Assembly (NCBI RefSeq): GCF_026212465.1
Contig: NC_080049.1
Location: 3,621,362-3,685,361 of the forward strand
Source: Amaranthus tricolor
Lineage: Eukaryota; Streptophyta; Magnoliopsida; Caryophyllales; Amaranthaceae
Reading direction: 5' to 3'
Length of the DNA: 64,000 bases
Numbering within the stretch: position 1 is the first letter of the stretch; every line of letters starts with the position of its first letter. Both the position numbers and the translations under genes were made by a program. The notes below the pieces were generated by a model, which was not told the DNA's origin, searched no databases, and saw only the letters and a list, made by a program, of their open reading frames with translations. Positions 14,001 to 28,500 of this stretch are shown here, piece after piece.

Positions 14001-16995
14001 GTTAAGTTGCAATTTTATGGGTTTTAAAGCGTTTTTGCCACTTTTGCGCATAAAGTAGCTCAAACATGGTTTGTTTTGCACCATACTAGGCACAAAACAC
14101 TGTTTGGGATATATTATTGAGTGGAACTTTTTAGAAATGAAAATCATAGTCATATACTAGAAATTACGTGTTAAGTTGCGTTTTTCAGGGTTTTTAAGCG
14201 TTTTTGCCACTTTTGCAAATAAAGTAGCTCAAACTTGGTTTATTTTGCACCAAACTTGGCACACAACATTATTTGGTATATATTATTGTGTTGAAATAGT
14301 TAGAATTTAAAATCATAGTCATATGCTAGAAATTACGTGTTAAGTTGCGATTTTATGGGTTTTAAAGCGTTTTTGCCACTTTTGCGCATCAAGTAGCTCA
14401 AACATGGTTTGTTTTGCACCATACTAGGCACAAAACACTGTTTGGGATATATTATTGAGTGGAAGTTTTTAGAATTGAAAATAACCGTCATATTCTAGAA
14501 ATTACGTGTTAAGTTGCGATTTTAAAGGTTTTTAAGCGTTTTTGCCACTTTTGCGCATAAAGTAGCTCAAACTTGGTTTGTTTTGCACCAAACTTGGCAC
14601 ACAACACTATTTGGTATATATTATTGTGTTGAAGTGGTTAGAATTTAAAATCATAGTCATATGCTAGAAATTACGTGTTAAGTTGCGATTTTAAGTGGTT
14701 TTAAGTGTCTTTGCCACTTTTGCGCATAAAGTAGCTTAAACTCGGTTTGTTTTGCACAACACTAGGCACACAACACTATTTGGTATATATTATTGTGTTT
14801 AAGTGGTTAGAATTGAAAATGAAAGTCATATGCTAGAAATTACGTGTTAAGTTGCGATTTTAAGAGTTTTTAAGTGTTTTCGCCACTTTTGCGCATAAAG
14901 TAGCTCAAACTTGGTTTGTTTTGCACTAAACTCGGCACACAACACTATTTGGTATATATTATTGTGTTGAAGAGATTAAAAATGAAAATCATAGTCATAT
15001 GGTAGAAACTACGTGTTAAGTTGCGATTTTAAGGGTTTTCAAACATTTTTGCTACTTTTAGGCATACTCAAACTTGCTTTGTTTTGCACGCAACTTGGCA
15101 CACAACACTATTTGATATATATTATTGTGTTGAAGTGGTTAGAATTTAAAATCATAGCCATATGTTAGAAATTACGTGTTAATTTGAGCTTTTAAGGGTT
15201 TTTAAGCGTTTTTTCCACTATAGCGCATAATGTAGGTCAAACTTGTTTTGTTTTGCACAAAACTATGCACACAACACTATTTGATTTATATTATTGTGTT
15301 GAAGTGTTTAGAATATATAAACTTATTCATATGCTAGAAATTACGTGTTAAGTTGCGATTTTAAGAGTTTTTAAGTGTTTTTACCACTTTTGCGCATAAA
15401 GTAGCTCAAACTTGGTTTGTCAAGCACGAAACTCGGAACACAACACTATTTGGTATATATTATTGTGTTGAAGAGGTTAAAAATGAAAATCATAGTCATA
15501 TGCTAGAAATTACGTGTTAAGTTGCGATTTTAAGGGTTTTTAAGCGTTTTTGCCACTTTTGTGCATAAAGTAGCTCAAACTTCGTTTGTTTTGCATGCAA
15601 CATGGCACACAACACTATTTGGTATATATTATTGTGTTGAAGTTGTTAGAATTGAAAATCAGTCATATGCTAGAAATTACTTGTTAAGTTGCAATTTTAT
15701 GGGTTTTAAAGCGTTTTTGCCACTTTTGCGCATAAAGTAGCTCAAACATGGTTTGTTTTGCACCATACTAGGCACAAAACACTGTTTGGGATATATTATT
15801 GAGTGGAACTTTTTAGAAATGAAAATCATAGTCATATACTAGAAATTACGTGTTAAGTTGCGATTTTCAGGGTTTTTAAGCGTTTTTGCCACTTTTGCAA
15901 ATAAAGTAGCTCAAACTTGGTTTATTTTGCACCAAACTTGGCACACAACATTATTTGGTATATATTATTGTGTTGAAATAGTTAGAATTTAAAATCATAG
16001 TCATATGCTAGAAATTACGTGTTAAGTTGCGATTTTATGGGTTTTAAAGCGTTTTTGCCACTTTTGCGCATAAAGTAGCTCAAACATGGTTTGTTTTGCA
16101 CCATACTAGGCACAAAACACTGTTTAGGATATATTATTGAGTGGAAGTTTTTAGAATTGAAAATAACCGTCATATTCTAGAAATTACGTGTTAAGTTGCG
16201 ATTTTAAAGGTTTTTAAGCGTTTTTGCCACTTTTGCGCATAAAGTAGCTCAAACTTGGTTTGTTTTGCACCAAACTTGGCACACAACACTATTTGGTATA
16301 TATTATTGTGTTGAAGTGGTTAGAATTTAAAATCATAGTCATATGCTAGAAATTACGTGTTAAGTTGCGATTTTAAGTGGTTTTAAGTGTCTTTGCCACT
16401 TTTGCGCATAAAGTAGCTTAAACTCGGTTTGTTTTGCACAACACTAGGCACACAACACTATTTGGTATATATTATTGTGTTTAAGTGGTTAGAATTGAAA
16501 ATGATAGTCATATGCTAGAAATTACGTGTTAAGTTGCGATTTTAAGAGTTTTTAAGTGTTTTCGCCACTTTTGCGCATAAAGTAGCTCAAACTTGGTTTG
16601 TTTTGCACTAAACTCGGCACACAACACTATTTGGTATATATTATTGTGTTGAAGAGATTAAAAATGAAAATCATAGTCATATGGTAGAAACTACGTGTTA
16701 AGTTGCGATTTTAAGGGTTTTCAAACATTTTTGCTACTTTTAGGCATACTCAAACTTGCTTTGTTTTGCACGCAACTTGGCACACAACACTATTTGATAT
16801 ATATTATTGTGTTGAAGTGGTTAGAATTTAAAATCATAGTCATATGTTAGAAATTACGTGTTAATTTGAGCTTTTAAGGGTTTTTAAGCGTTTTTTCCAC
16901 TATAGCGCATAATGTAGGTCAAACTTGTTTTGTTTTGCACAAAACTATGCACACAACACTATTTGATTTATATTATTGTGTTGAAGTGGTTAGAA
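8051..16995 (-). repeat. 10-monomer HOR array A, 5 complete units of about 1,682 bp
   Basis: The private variant GTAGGTCAAACTTG occurs at 8506, 10188, 11868, 13549, 15232 and 16914, giving periods of 1682, 1680, 1681, 1683 and 1682 bp. A second marker, GTGGAACTTTTTAG, repeats with the same period (9081, 10762, 12442, 14125, 15807). Each unit holds ten distinguishable monomers, including one 6-bp-shortened monomer (GGCATACTCAAAC) and one lacking 4 bp (AAAATCAGTCATATG). Linked variants alternate: CATAGCCATATG at 8427, 11789 and 15153, and TATATGTTATTG near 10411 and 13773. A 20-monomer period of about 3,363 bp therefore lies on top of the 10-monomer period. Confidence 0.93.
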
Positions 16996-19900
16996 TATAT
17001 AATCTTAGTCATATGCTAGAAATTACGTGTTAAGTTGCGACTTTAAGAGTTTTTCAGTGTTTTTGCCACTTTTGCGCATAAAGTAGCTCAAACTTTTTTT
17101 GTCATGCACGAATCTCGGAACACAAAACTATTTGGTATATATTATTATGTGGAAGAGCTTAAAAATGAAAATCATAGTCATATGCTAGAAATTACGGGTT
17201 AAGTTGCGATTTTAAGCGTTTTTTCCACTTTTGTGCATAAAGTAGCTCAAACTTCGTTTGTTTTGCACGCAACTTGGCACACAACACTATTTGGTATATA
17301 TTATTGTGTTGAAGTGGTTAGAATTGAAAATCATAGTCATATGTTAGAAATTACGTGTTAACTTGCGACTTTAAGGGTTTTAAAGCGTTTTTGCCACTTT
17401 TGCGCATAAAGTAGCTCAAACATGGTTTGTTTTGCACCATACTAGGAACAAAACACTGTTTGGGATATATTATTGAGTGGAAGTTTTTAGAATTGAAAAT
17501 AATCGTTATATGCTAGAAATTACGTGTTAAGTTCCGAATTTAAGGGTTTTTAAGCGTTTTTGCCACTTTTGCGCATAAAGTAGCTCAAACTTGGTTTGTT
17601 TTGCACCAAACTTGGCACAAAACACTATTTGGTATATATTATTGTGTTGAAGTGGTTAGAATTGAAAATGATAGTCATATGTTAGAAATTACGTGTTAAG
17701 TTGCGATTTTAAGAGTTTTTAAGTGTTTTCGCCACTTTTGCGCATAAAGTAGCTTAAACTTGGTTTGTTTTGCACCAAACTTGGTACACAACACTATTTG
17801 GTATATATTATTGTGTTGAACTGGTTAAAAATGAAAATCATAGTCATATGGTAGAAACTATGTGATAAGTTGGGATTTTAAGCGTTTTCAAACATTTTTT
17901 CCACTTTTGCGCATATACTAGCTCAAACTTGCTTTGTTTTGCACGCAACTTGGCACACAACACTATTTGATATATATTATTGTGTTGAAGTGCTTAGAAT
18001 TTAAAATCATATTCATATGTTAGAAATTACGTGTTAAGTTGAGCTTTTAAGGGTTTGTAAGCGTTTTTTCCACTATTGCGCATAAAGTAGCTCAAACTTC
18101 GTTTGTTTTGCACAAAACTATGCACACAACACTATTTGATTTATATTACTGTGTTGAAGTGGTTAGAATATATAATCTTAGTCATATGCAAGAAATTATT
18201 TTTTAAGTTGCGATTTTAAGAGTTTTTAAGTGTTTTCGCCACTTTTGCGCATAAAGTAGCTCAAACTTGGTTTGTTTTGCACGAGAATTGGCACACAACA
18301 CTATTTGGTATATATTATTGTGTTGAAGAGGTGAAAAATGAAAATCATAGTCATATGGTAGAAACTACGTGTTAAGTTGCGATTTTAAGGGTTTTCAAAC
18401 ATTTTTGCCACTTTTACGCATAAACTAGCTCAAACTTTCTTTGTTTTGCACGCAACTTGGCACAAAACACTATTTGATATATATTATTGTGTTGAAGTGG
18501 TTAGAATTTAAAATCATAGTCATATGTTAGAAATTACGTGTTAAGTTGAGCTTTTAAGGGTTTTTAAGCGTTTTTTCCACTATAGCGCATAAAGTAGCTC
18601 AAACTTTGTTTGTATTGCACAAAACTATGCACACAACACTATTTGATTTATATTACTGTGTTGAAGTGGTTAGAATATATAATCTTAGTCATATGCTAGA
18701 AATTACGTGTTAAGTTGCGATTTTAAGAATTTTTAAGTGTTTTTGCCACTTTTGTGCATAAAGTAGCTTAAACTTCGTTTGTTTTGCACGCAACTTGGCA
18801 CACAACATTATTTGGTATTTATTATTGTGTTAAAGTGGTTAGAATTGAAAATCATAGTCATATATTAAAAATTACGTGTTAACTTGCGATTTTAAGGGTT
18901 TTAAAGCGTTTTTGCCACTTTTGTGCATAAAGTAGCTCAAACATGGTTTGTTTTGCACCATACTAGGCACAAAACACTGTTTGGGATATATTATTGAGTG
19001 GAAGTTTTTAGAATTGAAAATAACCGTCATATTCTAGAAATTACGTGTTATGTTGCGATTTTAAGGGTTTTTAAGCGTTTTTGCCACTTTTGCGCATAAA
19101 GTAGCTCAAACTTGGTTTGTTTTGCACGAAACTTGGCACACAACACTATTTGGTATATATTATTGTCTTGAAGTGGTTAGAATTTAAAATCATAGTCATA
19201 TGCTAGAAATTACGTGTTAAGTTGCGATTTTAAGTGGTTTTATGTGTCTTTGCCACTTTTGCGCATAAAGTAGCTTAAACTCGGTTTGTTTTGCACAACA
19301 CTAGGCACACAACACTATTTGGTATATATTATTGTGTTGAAGTGGTTAAAAATGAAAATCATAGTCATATGGTAGAAACTATGTGATAAGTTGGGATTTT
19401 AAGCGTTTTCAAACATTTTTTCCACTTTTGCGCATATACTAGCTCAAACTTGCTTTGTTTTGCACGCAACTTGGCACACAACACTATTTGATATATACTA
19501 TTGTGTTGAAGTGGTTAGAATTTAAAATCATAGTCATATGTTAGAAATTACGTGTTAAGTTGAGCTTTTAAGGGTTTGTAAGCGTTTTTTCCACTATTGC
19601 GCATAAAGTAGCTCAAACTTCGTTTGTTTTGCACAAAACTATGCACACAACACTATTTGATTTATATTATTGTGTTGAAGTGGTTAGAATATATAATCTT
19701 AGTCATATGCTAGAAATTACGTGTTAAGTTGCGATTTTAAGAGTTTTTAAGTGTTTTTACCACTTTTGCGCATAAAGTAGCTCAAACATGGTTTGTCAAG
19801 CACGAAACTCGGAACACAACACTATTTGGTATATATTATTGTGTTGAAGAGGTTAAAAATGAAAATCATAGTCATATGCTAGAAATTACGTGTTAAGTTG

Positions 19901-21690
19901 CGATTTTAAGGGTTTTTAAGCGTTTTTGCCACTTTTGTGCATAAAGTAGCTCAAACTTCGTTTGTTTTGCACGCAACATGGCACACAACACTATTTGGTA
20001 TATATTATTGTGTTGAAGTGGTTAGAATTGAAAATCATAGTCATATGCTAGAAATTACGTGTTAAGTTGCAATTTTATGGGTTTTAAAGCGTTTTTGCCA
20101 CTTTTTTGCATAAAGTAGCTCAAACATGGTTTGTTTTGCACCATACTAGGCACAAAACACTGTTTGGGATATATTATTGAGTGGAACTTTTTAGAAATGA
20201 AAATCATAGTCATATGCTAGAAATTACGTGTTAAGTTGCGATTTTCAAGGTTTTTAACCGTTTTTGCCACTTTTGCACATAAAGTAGCTCAAACTTGGTT
20301 TATTTTGCACCAAACTTGGCACACAACACTATTTGGTATATATTATTGTGTTGAAGTGGTTAGAATTTAAAATCATACTCATATGCTAGAAATTACGTGT
20401 TAAGTTGCAATTTTAAGTGGTTTTAAGTGTCTTTGCCACTTTTGCGCATAAAGTAGCTCAAACTTGGTTTGTTTTGCACAAAACTATGCACACAACACTA
20501 TTTGATTTATATTATTGTGTTGAAGTGGTTAGAATATATAATCTTAGTCATATGCTAGAAATTACGTGTTAAGTTGCGATTTTAAGAGTTTTTAAGTGTT
20601 TTCGCCACTTTTGCGCATAAAGTAGCTCAAACTTGGTTTGTTTTGCACGAAAATTGGCACTCAACACTATTTGGTATATATTATTGTGTTGAAGAGGTGA
20701 AAAATGAAAATCATAGTCATATGGTAGAAACTACGTGTTAAGTTGCGATTTTAAGGGTTTTGAAACATTTTTGCTACTTTTAGGCATACTCAAACTTGCT
20801 TTGTTTTGCACGCAACTTGGCACACAACACTATTTGATATATATTATTGTGTTGAAGTGGTTAGAATTTAAAATCATAGTCATATGTTAGAAATTACGTG
20901 TTAAGTTGAGCTTTTAACGGTTTTTAAGCGTTTTTTCCACTATAGCGCATAATGTAGCTCAAACTTGTTTTGTTTTGCACAAAACTATGCACACAACACT
21001 ATTTGATTTATATTATTGTGTTGAAGTGGTTAGAATATATAATCTTATTCATATGCTAGAAATTACGTGTCAAGTTGCGATTTTAAGAGTTTTTAAGTGT
21101 TTTTGCCACTTTTGCGCATAAAGTAGCTCAAACTTTGTTTGTCATGCACGAATCTCGGAACACAAAACTATTTGGTGTATATTATTATGTAGAAGAGCTT
21201 AAAAATGAAAATCATAGTCATATGCTAGAAATTACGGGTTAAGTTGCGATTTTAAGGGTTTTAAAGCGTTTTTGCCACTTTTGCGCATAAAGTAGCTCAA
21301 ACATGGTTTGTTTTGCACCATACTAGGCACAAAACACTGTTTGGGATATATTATTGAGTGGAAGTTTTTAGAATTGAAAATAATCGTCATATGCTAGAAA
21401 TTACGTGTTAAGTTGCGATTTTAAGGGTTTTTAAGTGTTTTTGCCACTTTTGCGCATAAAGTAGCTCAAATTTGGTTTGTTTTGCACCAAACTTGGCACA
21501 AAACACTATTTGGTATATATTATTGTGTTGAAGTGTTTAGAATTGAAAATGATAGTCATATGTTAGAAATTACGTGTTAAGTTGCGATTTTAAGAGTTTT
21601 TAAGTGTTTTCGCCACTTTTGCGCATAAAGTAACTCAAACTTGGTTTGTTTTGCACCAAACTTGGTACACAACACTATTTGGTATATATT
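16996..21690 (-). repeat. Diverged monomer series flanking HOR array A
   Basis: About 28 monomers without a regular HOR, conserved monomer by monomer in blocks B (36750-40950) and C (43020-47730). A local repeat exists: 17800-18190 and 19320-19710 share the rare GCATATACTAGC, 1,521 bp (9 monomers) apart. At about 17207 this copy lacks part of a monomer (TTTTAAGCGTTTTTTCC in place of the longer AAGGGTTTTTAAGCG form in block B at 36964). No gene is present. Confidence 0.8.
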
Positions 21691-21789
21691 ATTGTGTTGA
21701 AGTGGTTAGAATTTAAAATCATAGTCATATGCTAGAAATTACGTATTAAGTTGTGATTTTAAGTGGTTTTAAGTGTCTTTGCCACTTTT

Positions 21790-24380
21790 GTGCATAAAGT
21801 AGCTTAAACTTCGTTTGTTTTGCACGCAACTTGGCACACAACACTATTTGGTATATATTATTGTGTTAAAGTGGTTAGAATTGAAAATCATAGTCATATG
21901 TTAAAAATTACGTGTTAACTTGCGATTTTAAAGGTTTTAAAGCGTTTATGCCACTTTTGCGCATAAAGTATCTCAAACATGGTTTGTTTTGCACCATACT
22001 AGGCACAAAACACTGTTTGGGATATATTATTGAGTGGAACTTTTTAGAAATGAAAATCATAGTCATATGCTAGAAATTACGTGTTAAGTTGCGATTTTCA
22101 GGGTTTTTAAGCGTTTTTGCCACTTTTGCACATAAAGTAGCTCAAACTTGGTTTATTTTGCACCAAACTTGGCACACAACACTATTTGGTATATATTATT
22201 GTGTTGAAGTGGTTAGAATTTAAAATCATAGTCATATGCTAGAAATTACGTGTTAAGTTGTGATTTTAAGTGGTTTTAAGTGTCTTTGCCACTTTTGCGC
22301 ATAAAGTAGCTCAAACTTGGTTTGTTTTGCACAAAACTATTTACACAACACTATTTGATTTATATTATTGTGCTGAAGTGGTTAGAATATATAATCTTAG
22401 TCATATGCTAGAAATTACGTGTTAAGTTGCGATTTTAAGAGTTTTTAAGTGTTTTCGCCACTTTTGCGCATAAAGTAGCTCAAACTTGGTTTGTTTTGCA
22501 CGAAAATTGGCACACAACACTATTTGGTATATATTATTGTGTTGAAGAGGTGAAAAATGAAAATCATAGTCATATGGTAGAAACTACGTGTTAAGTTGCG
22601 ATTTTAAGGGTTTTCAAACATTTTTGCCACTTTTAGGCATAAACTAGCTCAAACTTGCTTTGTTTTGCACGCAACTTGGCACAAAACACTATTTGATATA
22701 TATTATTGTGTTGAAGTGGTTAGAATTTAAAATCATAGTCATATGTTAGAAATTACGTGTTAAGTTGAGCTTTTAAGGGTTTTTAAGCGTTTTTTCCACT
22801 ATAGCGCATAAAGTAGCTCAAACTTGGTCTGTATTGCACAAAACTATGCACACAACACTATTTGATTTATATTATTGTGTTGAACTGGTTAGAATATATA
22901 ATCTTAGTCATATGCTAGAAATTACGTGTTAAGTTGCGATTTTAAGAATTTTTAAGTGTTTTTGCCACTTTTGTGCATAAAGTAGCTTAAACTTCGTTTG
23001 TTTTGCACGCAACTTGGCACACAACACTATTTGGTATATATTATTGTGTTAAAGTGGTTAGAATTGAAAATCATAGTCATATGTTAAAAATTACGTGTTA
23101 ACTTACGATTTTAAGGGTTTTAAAGCGTTTTTGCCACTTTTGCGCATAAAGTATCTCAAACATGGTTTGTTTTGCACCATACTAGGCACAAAACACTGTT
23201 TGGGATATATTATTGAGTGGAACTTTTTAGAAATGAAAATCATAGTCATATGCTAGAAATTACGTGTTAAGTTGCGATTTTCAGGGTTTTTGAGCGTTTT
23301 TGCCACTTTTGCACATAAAGTAGCTCAAACTTGGTTTATTTTGCACCAAACTTGGCACACAACACTATTTGGTATATATTATTGTATTGAAGTGGTTAGA
23401 ATTTAAAATCATAGTCATATTCTAGAAATTACGTGTTAAGTTGTGATTTTAAGTGGTTTTAAGTGTCTTTGCCACTTTTGCGCATAAAGTAGCTCAAACT
23501 TGGTTTGTTTTGCACAAAACTATTTACACAACACTATTTGATTTATATTATTGTGTTGAAGTGGTTAGAATATATAATCTTAGTCATATGCTAGAAATTA
23601 CGTGTTAAGTTGCGATTTTAAGAGTTTTTAAGTGTTTTCGCCACTTTTGCGCATAAAGTAGCTCAAACTTGGTTTGTTTTGCACGAAAATTGGCACACAA
23701 CACTATTTGGTATATATTATTGTGTTGAAGAGGTGAAAAATGAAAATCATAGTCATATGGTAGAAACTACGTGTTAAGTTGCGATTTTAAGGGTTTTCAA
23801 ACATTTTTGCCACTTTTAGGCATAAACTAGCTCAAACTTGCTTTGTTTTGCACGCAACTTGGCACAAAACACTATTTGATATATATTATTGTGTTGAAGT
23901 GGTTAGAATTTAAAATCATAGTCATATGTTAGAAATTACGTGTTAAGTTGAGCTTTTAAGGGTTTTTAAGCGTTTTTTCCACTATAGCGCATAAAGTAGC
24001 TCAAACTTGGTCTGTATTGCACAAAACTATGCACACAACACTATTTGATTTATATTATTGTGTTGAACTGGTTAGAATATATAATCTTAGTCATATGCTA
24101 GAAATTACGTGTTAAGTTGCGATTTTAAGAATTTTTAAGTGTTTTTGCCACTTTTGTGCATAAAGTAGCTTAAACTTCGTTTATTTTGCACGCAACTTGG
24201 CACACCACACTATTTGGTATATATTATTGTGTTAAAGTGGTTAGAATTGAAAATCATAGTCATATGTTAAAAATTACGTGTTAACTTGCGATATTAAGGG
24301 TTTTAAAGCGTTTTTGCCACTTTTGCGCATAAAGTATCTCAAACATGGTTTGTTTTGCACCATACTAGGCACAAAACACT
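21790..24380 (-). repeat. Tandem duplication of a 7-monomer unit (about 1,182 bp, 2.2 copies)
   Basis: Diagnostic variants recur about 1,182 bp apart: TAGCTTAAACTTCG (21802, 22985, and again near 24168), GTATCTCAAACATGG (about 21967, 23151, 24332), and TGGTCTGTATTGCAC (22826 and 24008). 7 x 169 = 1,183, so the exchange was in register. The two copies are nearly identical, indicating a recent event. The third copy breaks off near 24390, where GAACTTTTTAGAAATG changes to GAAGTTTTTAGAATTG. Confidence 0.85.
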
Positions 24381-25550
24381 GTTTGGGATATATTATTGAG
24401 TGGAAGTTTTTAGAATTGAAAATAACCGTCATATGCTAGAAATTACGTGTTAAGTTGCGATTTTAAGGGTTTTTAAGCGTTTTTGCCACTTTTGCGCATA
24501 AAGTAGCTCAAACTTGGTTTGTTTTGCACCAAACTTGGCACACAACACTATTTGGTATATATTATTGTGTTGAAGTGGTTAGAATTGAAAATGTTAGTCA
24601 TATGCTAGAAATTACGTGTTAAGTTGCGATTTTAAGAGTTTTTAAGTGTTTTCGCCACTTTTGCGTATAAAGTAGCTCAAACTTGGTTTGTTTTGCACCA
24701 AACTTGGCACACAACACTATTTGATATATATTATTGTGTTGAAGTGGTTAGAATTTAAAATCATAGTCATATGCTAGAAATTACGTGTTAAGTTGAGCCT
24801 TTAAGGGTTTTTAAGCGTTTTTTCCACTATAGCGCATAAAGTAGCTCAAACTTGGTTTGTTTTGCACTAAACTATGCACACAACACTATTTGATTTATAT
24901 TATTGTGTTGAAGTGGTTAGAATATATAATCTTAGTCATATGCTAGAAATTACGTGTTAAGTTGCGATTTTAAGAGTTTTTAAGTGTTTTTGCCACTTTT
25001 GTGCATAAAGTAGCTTAAACTTCGTTTGTTTTACTCGCAACTTGGCCAACAACAATATTTGGTATATATTATTGTGTTAAAGTGGTTAGAATTGAAAATT
25101 ATAGTCATATGTTAAAAATTACGTGTTAACTTGCGATTTTAAGGGTTTTAAAAGCGTTTTTGCCACTTTTGCGCATAAAGTAGCTCAAACATGGTTTGTT
25201 TTGCACCATACTAGGGCCCAAAACACTGTTTGGGATATATTATTGAGTGGAAGTTTTTAGAATTGAAAATAATCGTCATACGCTAGAAAATACGTGTTAA
25301 GTTGCGATTTTAAGGGTTTTTAAGCGTTTTTGGCCACTTTTGCGCATAAAGTAGCTCAAACTTGATTTGTTTTGCACCAAACTTGGCACACAACATTATT
25401 TGGTATATATTATTGTGTTGAAGTGGTTAGAATTGAAAATGTTAGTCATATGCTAGAAATTACGTGTTAAGTTGCGATTTTAAGAGTTTTTAAGTGTTTT
25501 CGCCACTTTTGCGCATAAAGTTGCTCAAACTTGGTTTGTTTTGCACCGAA
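24155..25550 (-). repeat. Partial 5-monomer duplication (about 848-bp spacing)
   Basis: 24155-24700 resembles 25003-25550 at a spacing of about 848 bp (5 monomers). Shared rare forms are GAAAATGTTAGTCATATG (24588 and 25436) and GAAGTTTTTAGAATTG (about 24398 and 25247). The second copy is more degraded, with ACTCGCAACTTGGCCAAC near 25033 and CTAGGGCCCAAAAC near 25212. The tract CATACGCTAG near 25277 links it to contig 1 near 1070. Confidence 0.65.
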
Positions 25551-28500
25551 CTTGGCACACAACACTATTTGGTATATATTATTGTGTTGAAGTGGTTAGA
25601 ATTTAAAATCATAGTCATATGCTAGAAATTACGTGTTAAGTTACGATTTTAAGTGGTTTTAAGTGTCTTTGCCACTTTTGCGCATAAAGTAGCTCAAACT
25701 CGGTTTGTTTTGCACAACACTAGGCACACAACACTATTTGGTATATATTATTGTGTTGAAGTGGTTAGAATTGAAAATGATAGTCATATGCCAGAAATTA
25801 CGTGTTAAGTTGCGATTTTAAGAGTTTTTAAGTGTTTTCGCCACTTTTGCGCATAAAGTAGCTCAAACTTGGCTTGTTTTGCACCAAACTTGGTACACAA
25901 CACTATTTGGTATATATTATTGTGTTGAAGACGTTAAAAATGAAAATAATAGTCATATGGTAGAAACTATGTGATAAGTTGGGATTTTAAGCGTTTTCAA
26001 ACATTTTTGCCAATTTTGCGCATAAACTAGCTCAAACTTGCTTTGTTTTGCACGCAACATGGCACACAACACTATTTGATATATATTATTGTGTTGAAGT
26101 GGTTAGAATTTAAAATCATAGTCATATGTTAGAAATTACGTGTTAAGTTGAGCTTTTAAGGGTTTGTAAGCGTTTTTTCCACTATTGCGCTTAAAGTAGC
26201 TCAAACTTCGTTTGTTTTGCACAAAACTATGCACACAACACTATTTGATTTATATTATTGTGTTGAAGTGGTTAGAATATATAATCTTAGTCATATGCTA
26301 GAAATTACGTGTTAAGTTGCGATTTTAAGAGTTTTTAAGTGTTTTTTACCACTTTTGCGCATAAAGTAGCTCAAACTTGGTTTGTCAAGCACGAAACTCG
26401 GAACACAACACTATTTGGGTATATATTATTGTGTTGAAGAGGTTAAAAATGAAAATCATAGTCATATGCTAGAAATTACGTGTTAAGTTACGATTTTAAG
26501 GGTTTTTAAGCGTTTTTGCCACTTTTGTGCATAAAGTAGATCAAACTTCGTTTGTTTTGCACGCAACATGGCACACAACACTATTTGGTAAATATTATTG
26601 TGTTGAAGTGGTTAGAATTGAAAATCATAGTCATATGCTAGAAATTACGTGTTAAGTTGCAATTTTATGGGTTTTTAAAGCGTTTTTGCCACTTTTGCGC
26701 ATAAAGTAGCTCAAACATGGTTTGTTTTTGCACCATACTAGGCACAAAACACTGTTTGGGATATATTATTGAGTGGAACTTTTTAGAAATGAAAATCATA
26801 GTCATATGCTAGAAATTACGTGTTAAGTTGCGATTTTCAGGGTTTTTAAGCGTTTTGCCACTTTTGCACATAAAGTAGCTCAAACTTGGTTTATTTTGCA
26901 CCAAACTTGGCACACAACACTATTTGGTATATATTATTGTGTTGAATTGGTTAGAATTTAAAATCATAGTCATATGCTAGAAATTACGTGTTAAGTTGTG
27001 ATTTTAAGTGGTTTTAAGTGTCTTTGCCACTTTTGCGCATAAAGTAGCTCAAACATGGTTTGTTTTGCACCATACTAGGCACAAAACACTTTTTGGGATA
27101 TATTATTGAGTAGAAGTATTTAGAATTGAAAATCATAGTCATATGCTAGAAATTACGTGTTAAGTTGCGATTTTAAGGGTTTTTAAGCGTTTTTGCCACT
27201 TTTGCGCATAAAGTAGCACAAAGTTGGTTTGTTTTGCACGCAACTTGGCACACAACACAATTTGGTATATATTATTGTGTTTAAGTGGTTAGAATTGAAA
27301 ATCATAGTCATATGCTAGAAATTGCGTGTTCAGTTGAGCTTTTAAGGGTTTTCAAGCGTTTTTTGCCACTTTTGCGCATAAACTAGCTCAATCATGGTTT
27401 GCTTTGCACGAAACTAGGCACACAACACTATTTGGTATATATTATTGTTTTGAAGAGGTTAAAAATGAAAATCATAGTCATATGCTAGAAATTACGTGTT
27501 AAGTTGCGATTTTCAAGGTTTTTAACCGTTTTTTGCCACTTTTGCACATAAAGTAGCTCAAACTTGGTTTATTTTGCACCAAACTTGGCACACAACACTA
27601 TTTGGTATATATTATGTGTTGAAGTGGTTAGAATTTAAAATCATAGTCATATGCTAGAAATTACGTGTTAAGTTGCAATTTTAAGTGGTTTTAAGTGTCT
27701 TTGCCACTTTTGCGCATAAAGTAGCTCAAACTTGGTTTGTTTTGCACAAAACTATGCACACAACACTATTTGATTTATATTATTGTGTTGAAGTGGTTAG
27801 AATATATAATCTTAGTCATATGCTAGAAATTACGTGTTTAGTTGCGATTTTAAGAGTTTTTAAGTGTTTTCGCCACTTTTGCGCATAAAGTAGCTCAAAC
27901 TTGGTTTGTTTTGCACGAAAATTGGCACTCAACACTATTTGGTATATATTATTGTGTTGAAGAGGTGAAAAATGAAAATCATAGTCATATGGTAGAAACT
28001 ACGTGTTAAGTTGCGATTTTAAGGGTTTTGAAACATTTTTGCTACTTTTAGGCATACTCAAACTTGCTTTGTTTTGCACGCAACTTGGCACACAACACTA
28101 TTTGATATATATTATTGTGTTGAAGTGGTTAGAATTTAAAATCATAGTCATATGTTAGAAATTACGTGTTAAGTTGAGCTTTTAACTACGTTTTTTAAGC
28201 GTTTTTTCCACTATAGCGCATAATGTAGCTCAAACTTGTTTGTTTTGCACAAAACTATGCACACAACACTATTTGATTTATATTATTGTGTTGGAAGTGG
28301 TTAGAATATATAATCTTAGTCATATGCTAGAAATTACGTGTCATGTTGCGATTTTAAGAGTTTTTAAGTGTTTTTGCCACTTTTGCGCATAAAGTAGCTC
28401 AAAACTTTGTTTGTCATGCACGAATCTCGGAACACAAAACTATTTGGTATATATTATTATGTAGAAGAGCTTAAAAATGAAAATCATAGTCATATGCTAT

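Larger units (their letters stand above)
4850..21690 (-). repeat. Super-block A: duplicated about 16.8-kb satellite segment (5 HOR units)
   Basis: Read on the - strand it matches block C (43020-58200, +) along its whole length by shared rare variants. Examples, A versus C: TTTAAATTGCACGC (4985 / 58070), CTATACATTG (5345 / 57705), AAACTAGCTCCTACTTG (7495 / 55549), GTTCCGAATTTAAG (17533 / 47181), AAATTATTTTTTAAG (18190 / 46525), TTTATGTGTCTTTG (19243 / 45475), TTGGCACTCAAC (20655 / 44055). Similarity to C stops near 4850 and near 21690. The length difference from C is about one HOR unit. Block B matches the part from about 6560 upward. Confidence 0.85.

Noticed and set aside
27685..27888. 67-codon ORF on +
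   Set aside because: Satellite read-through; it spans just over one monomer and reads the same KVAQT/ATWHTT-like satellite frame. An adjacent 1-base change (GTGTTTAGTTGCG in place of GTGTTAAGTTGCG) removes the stop.
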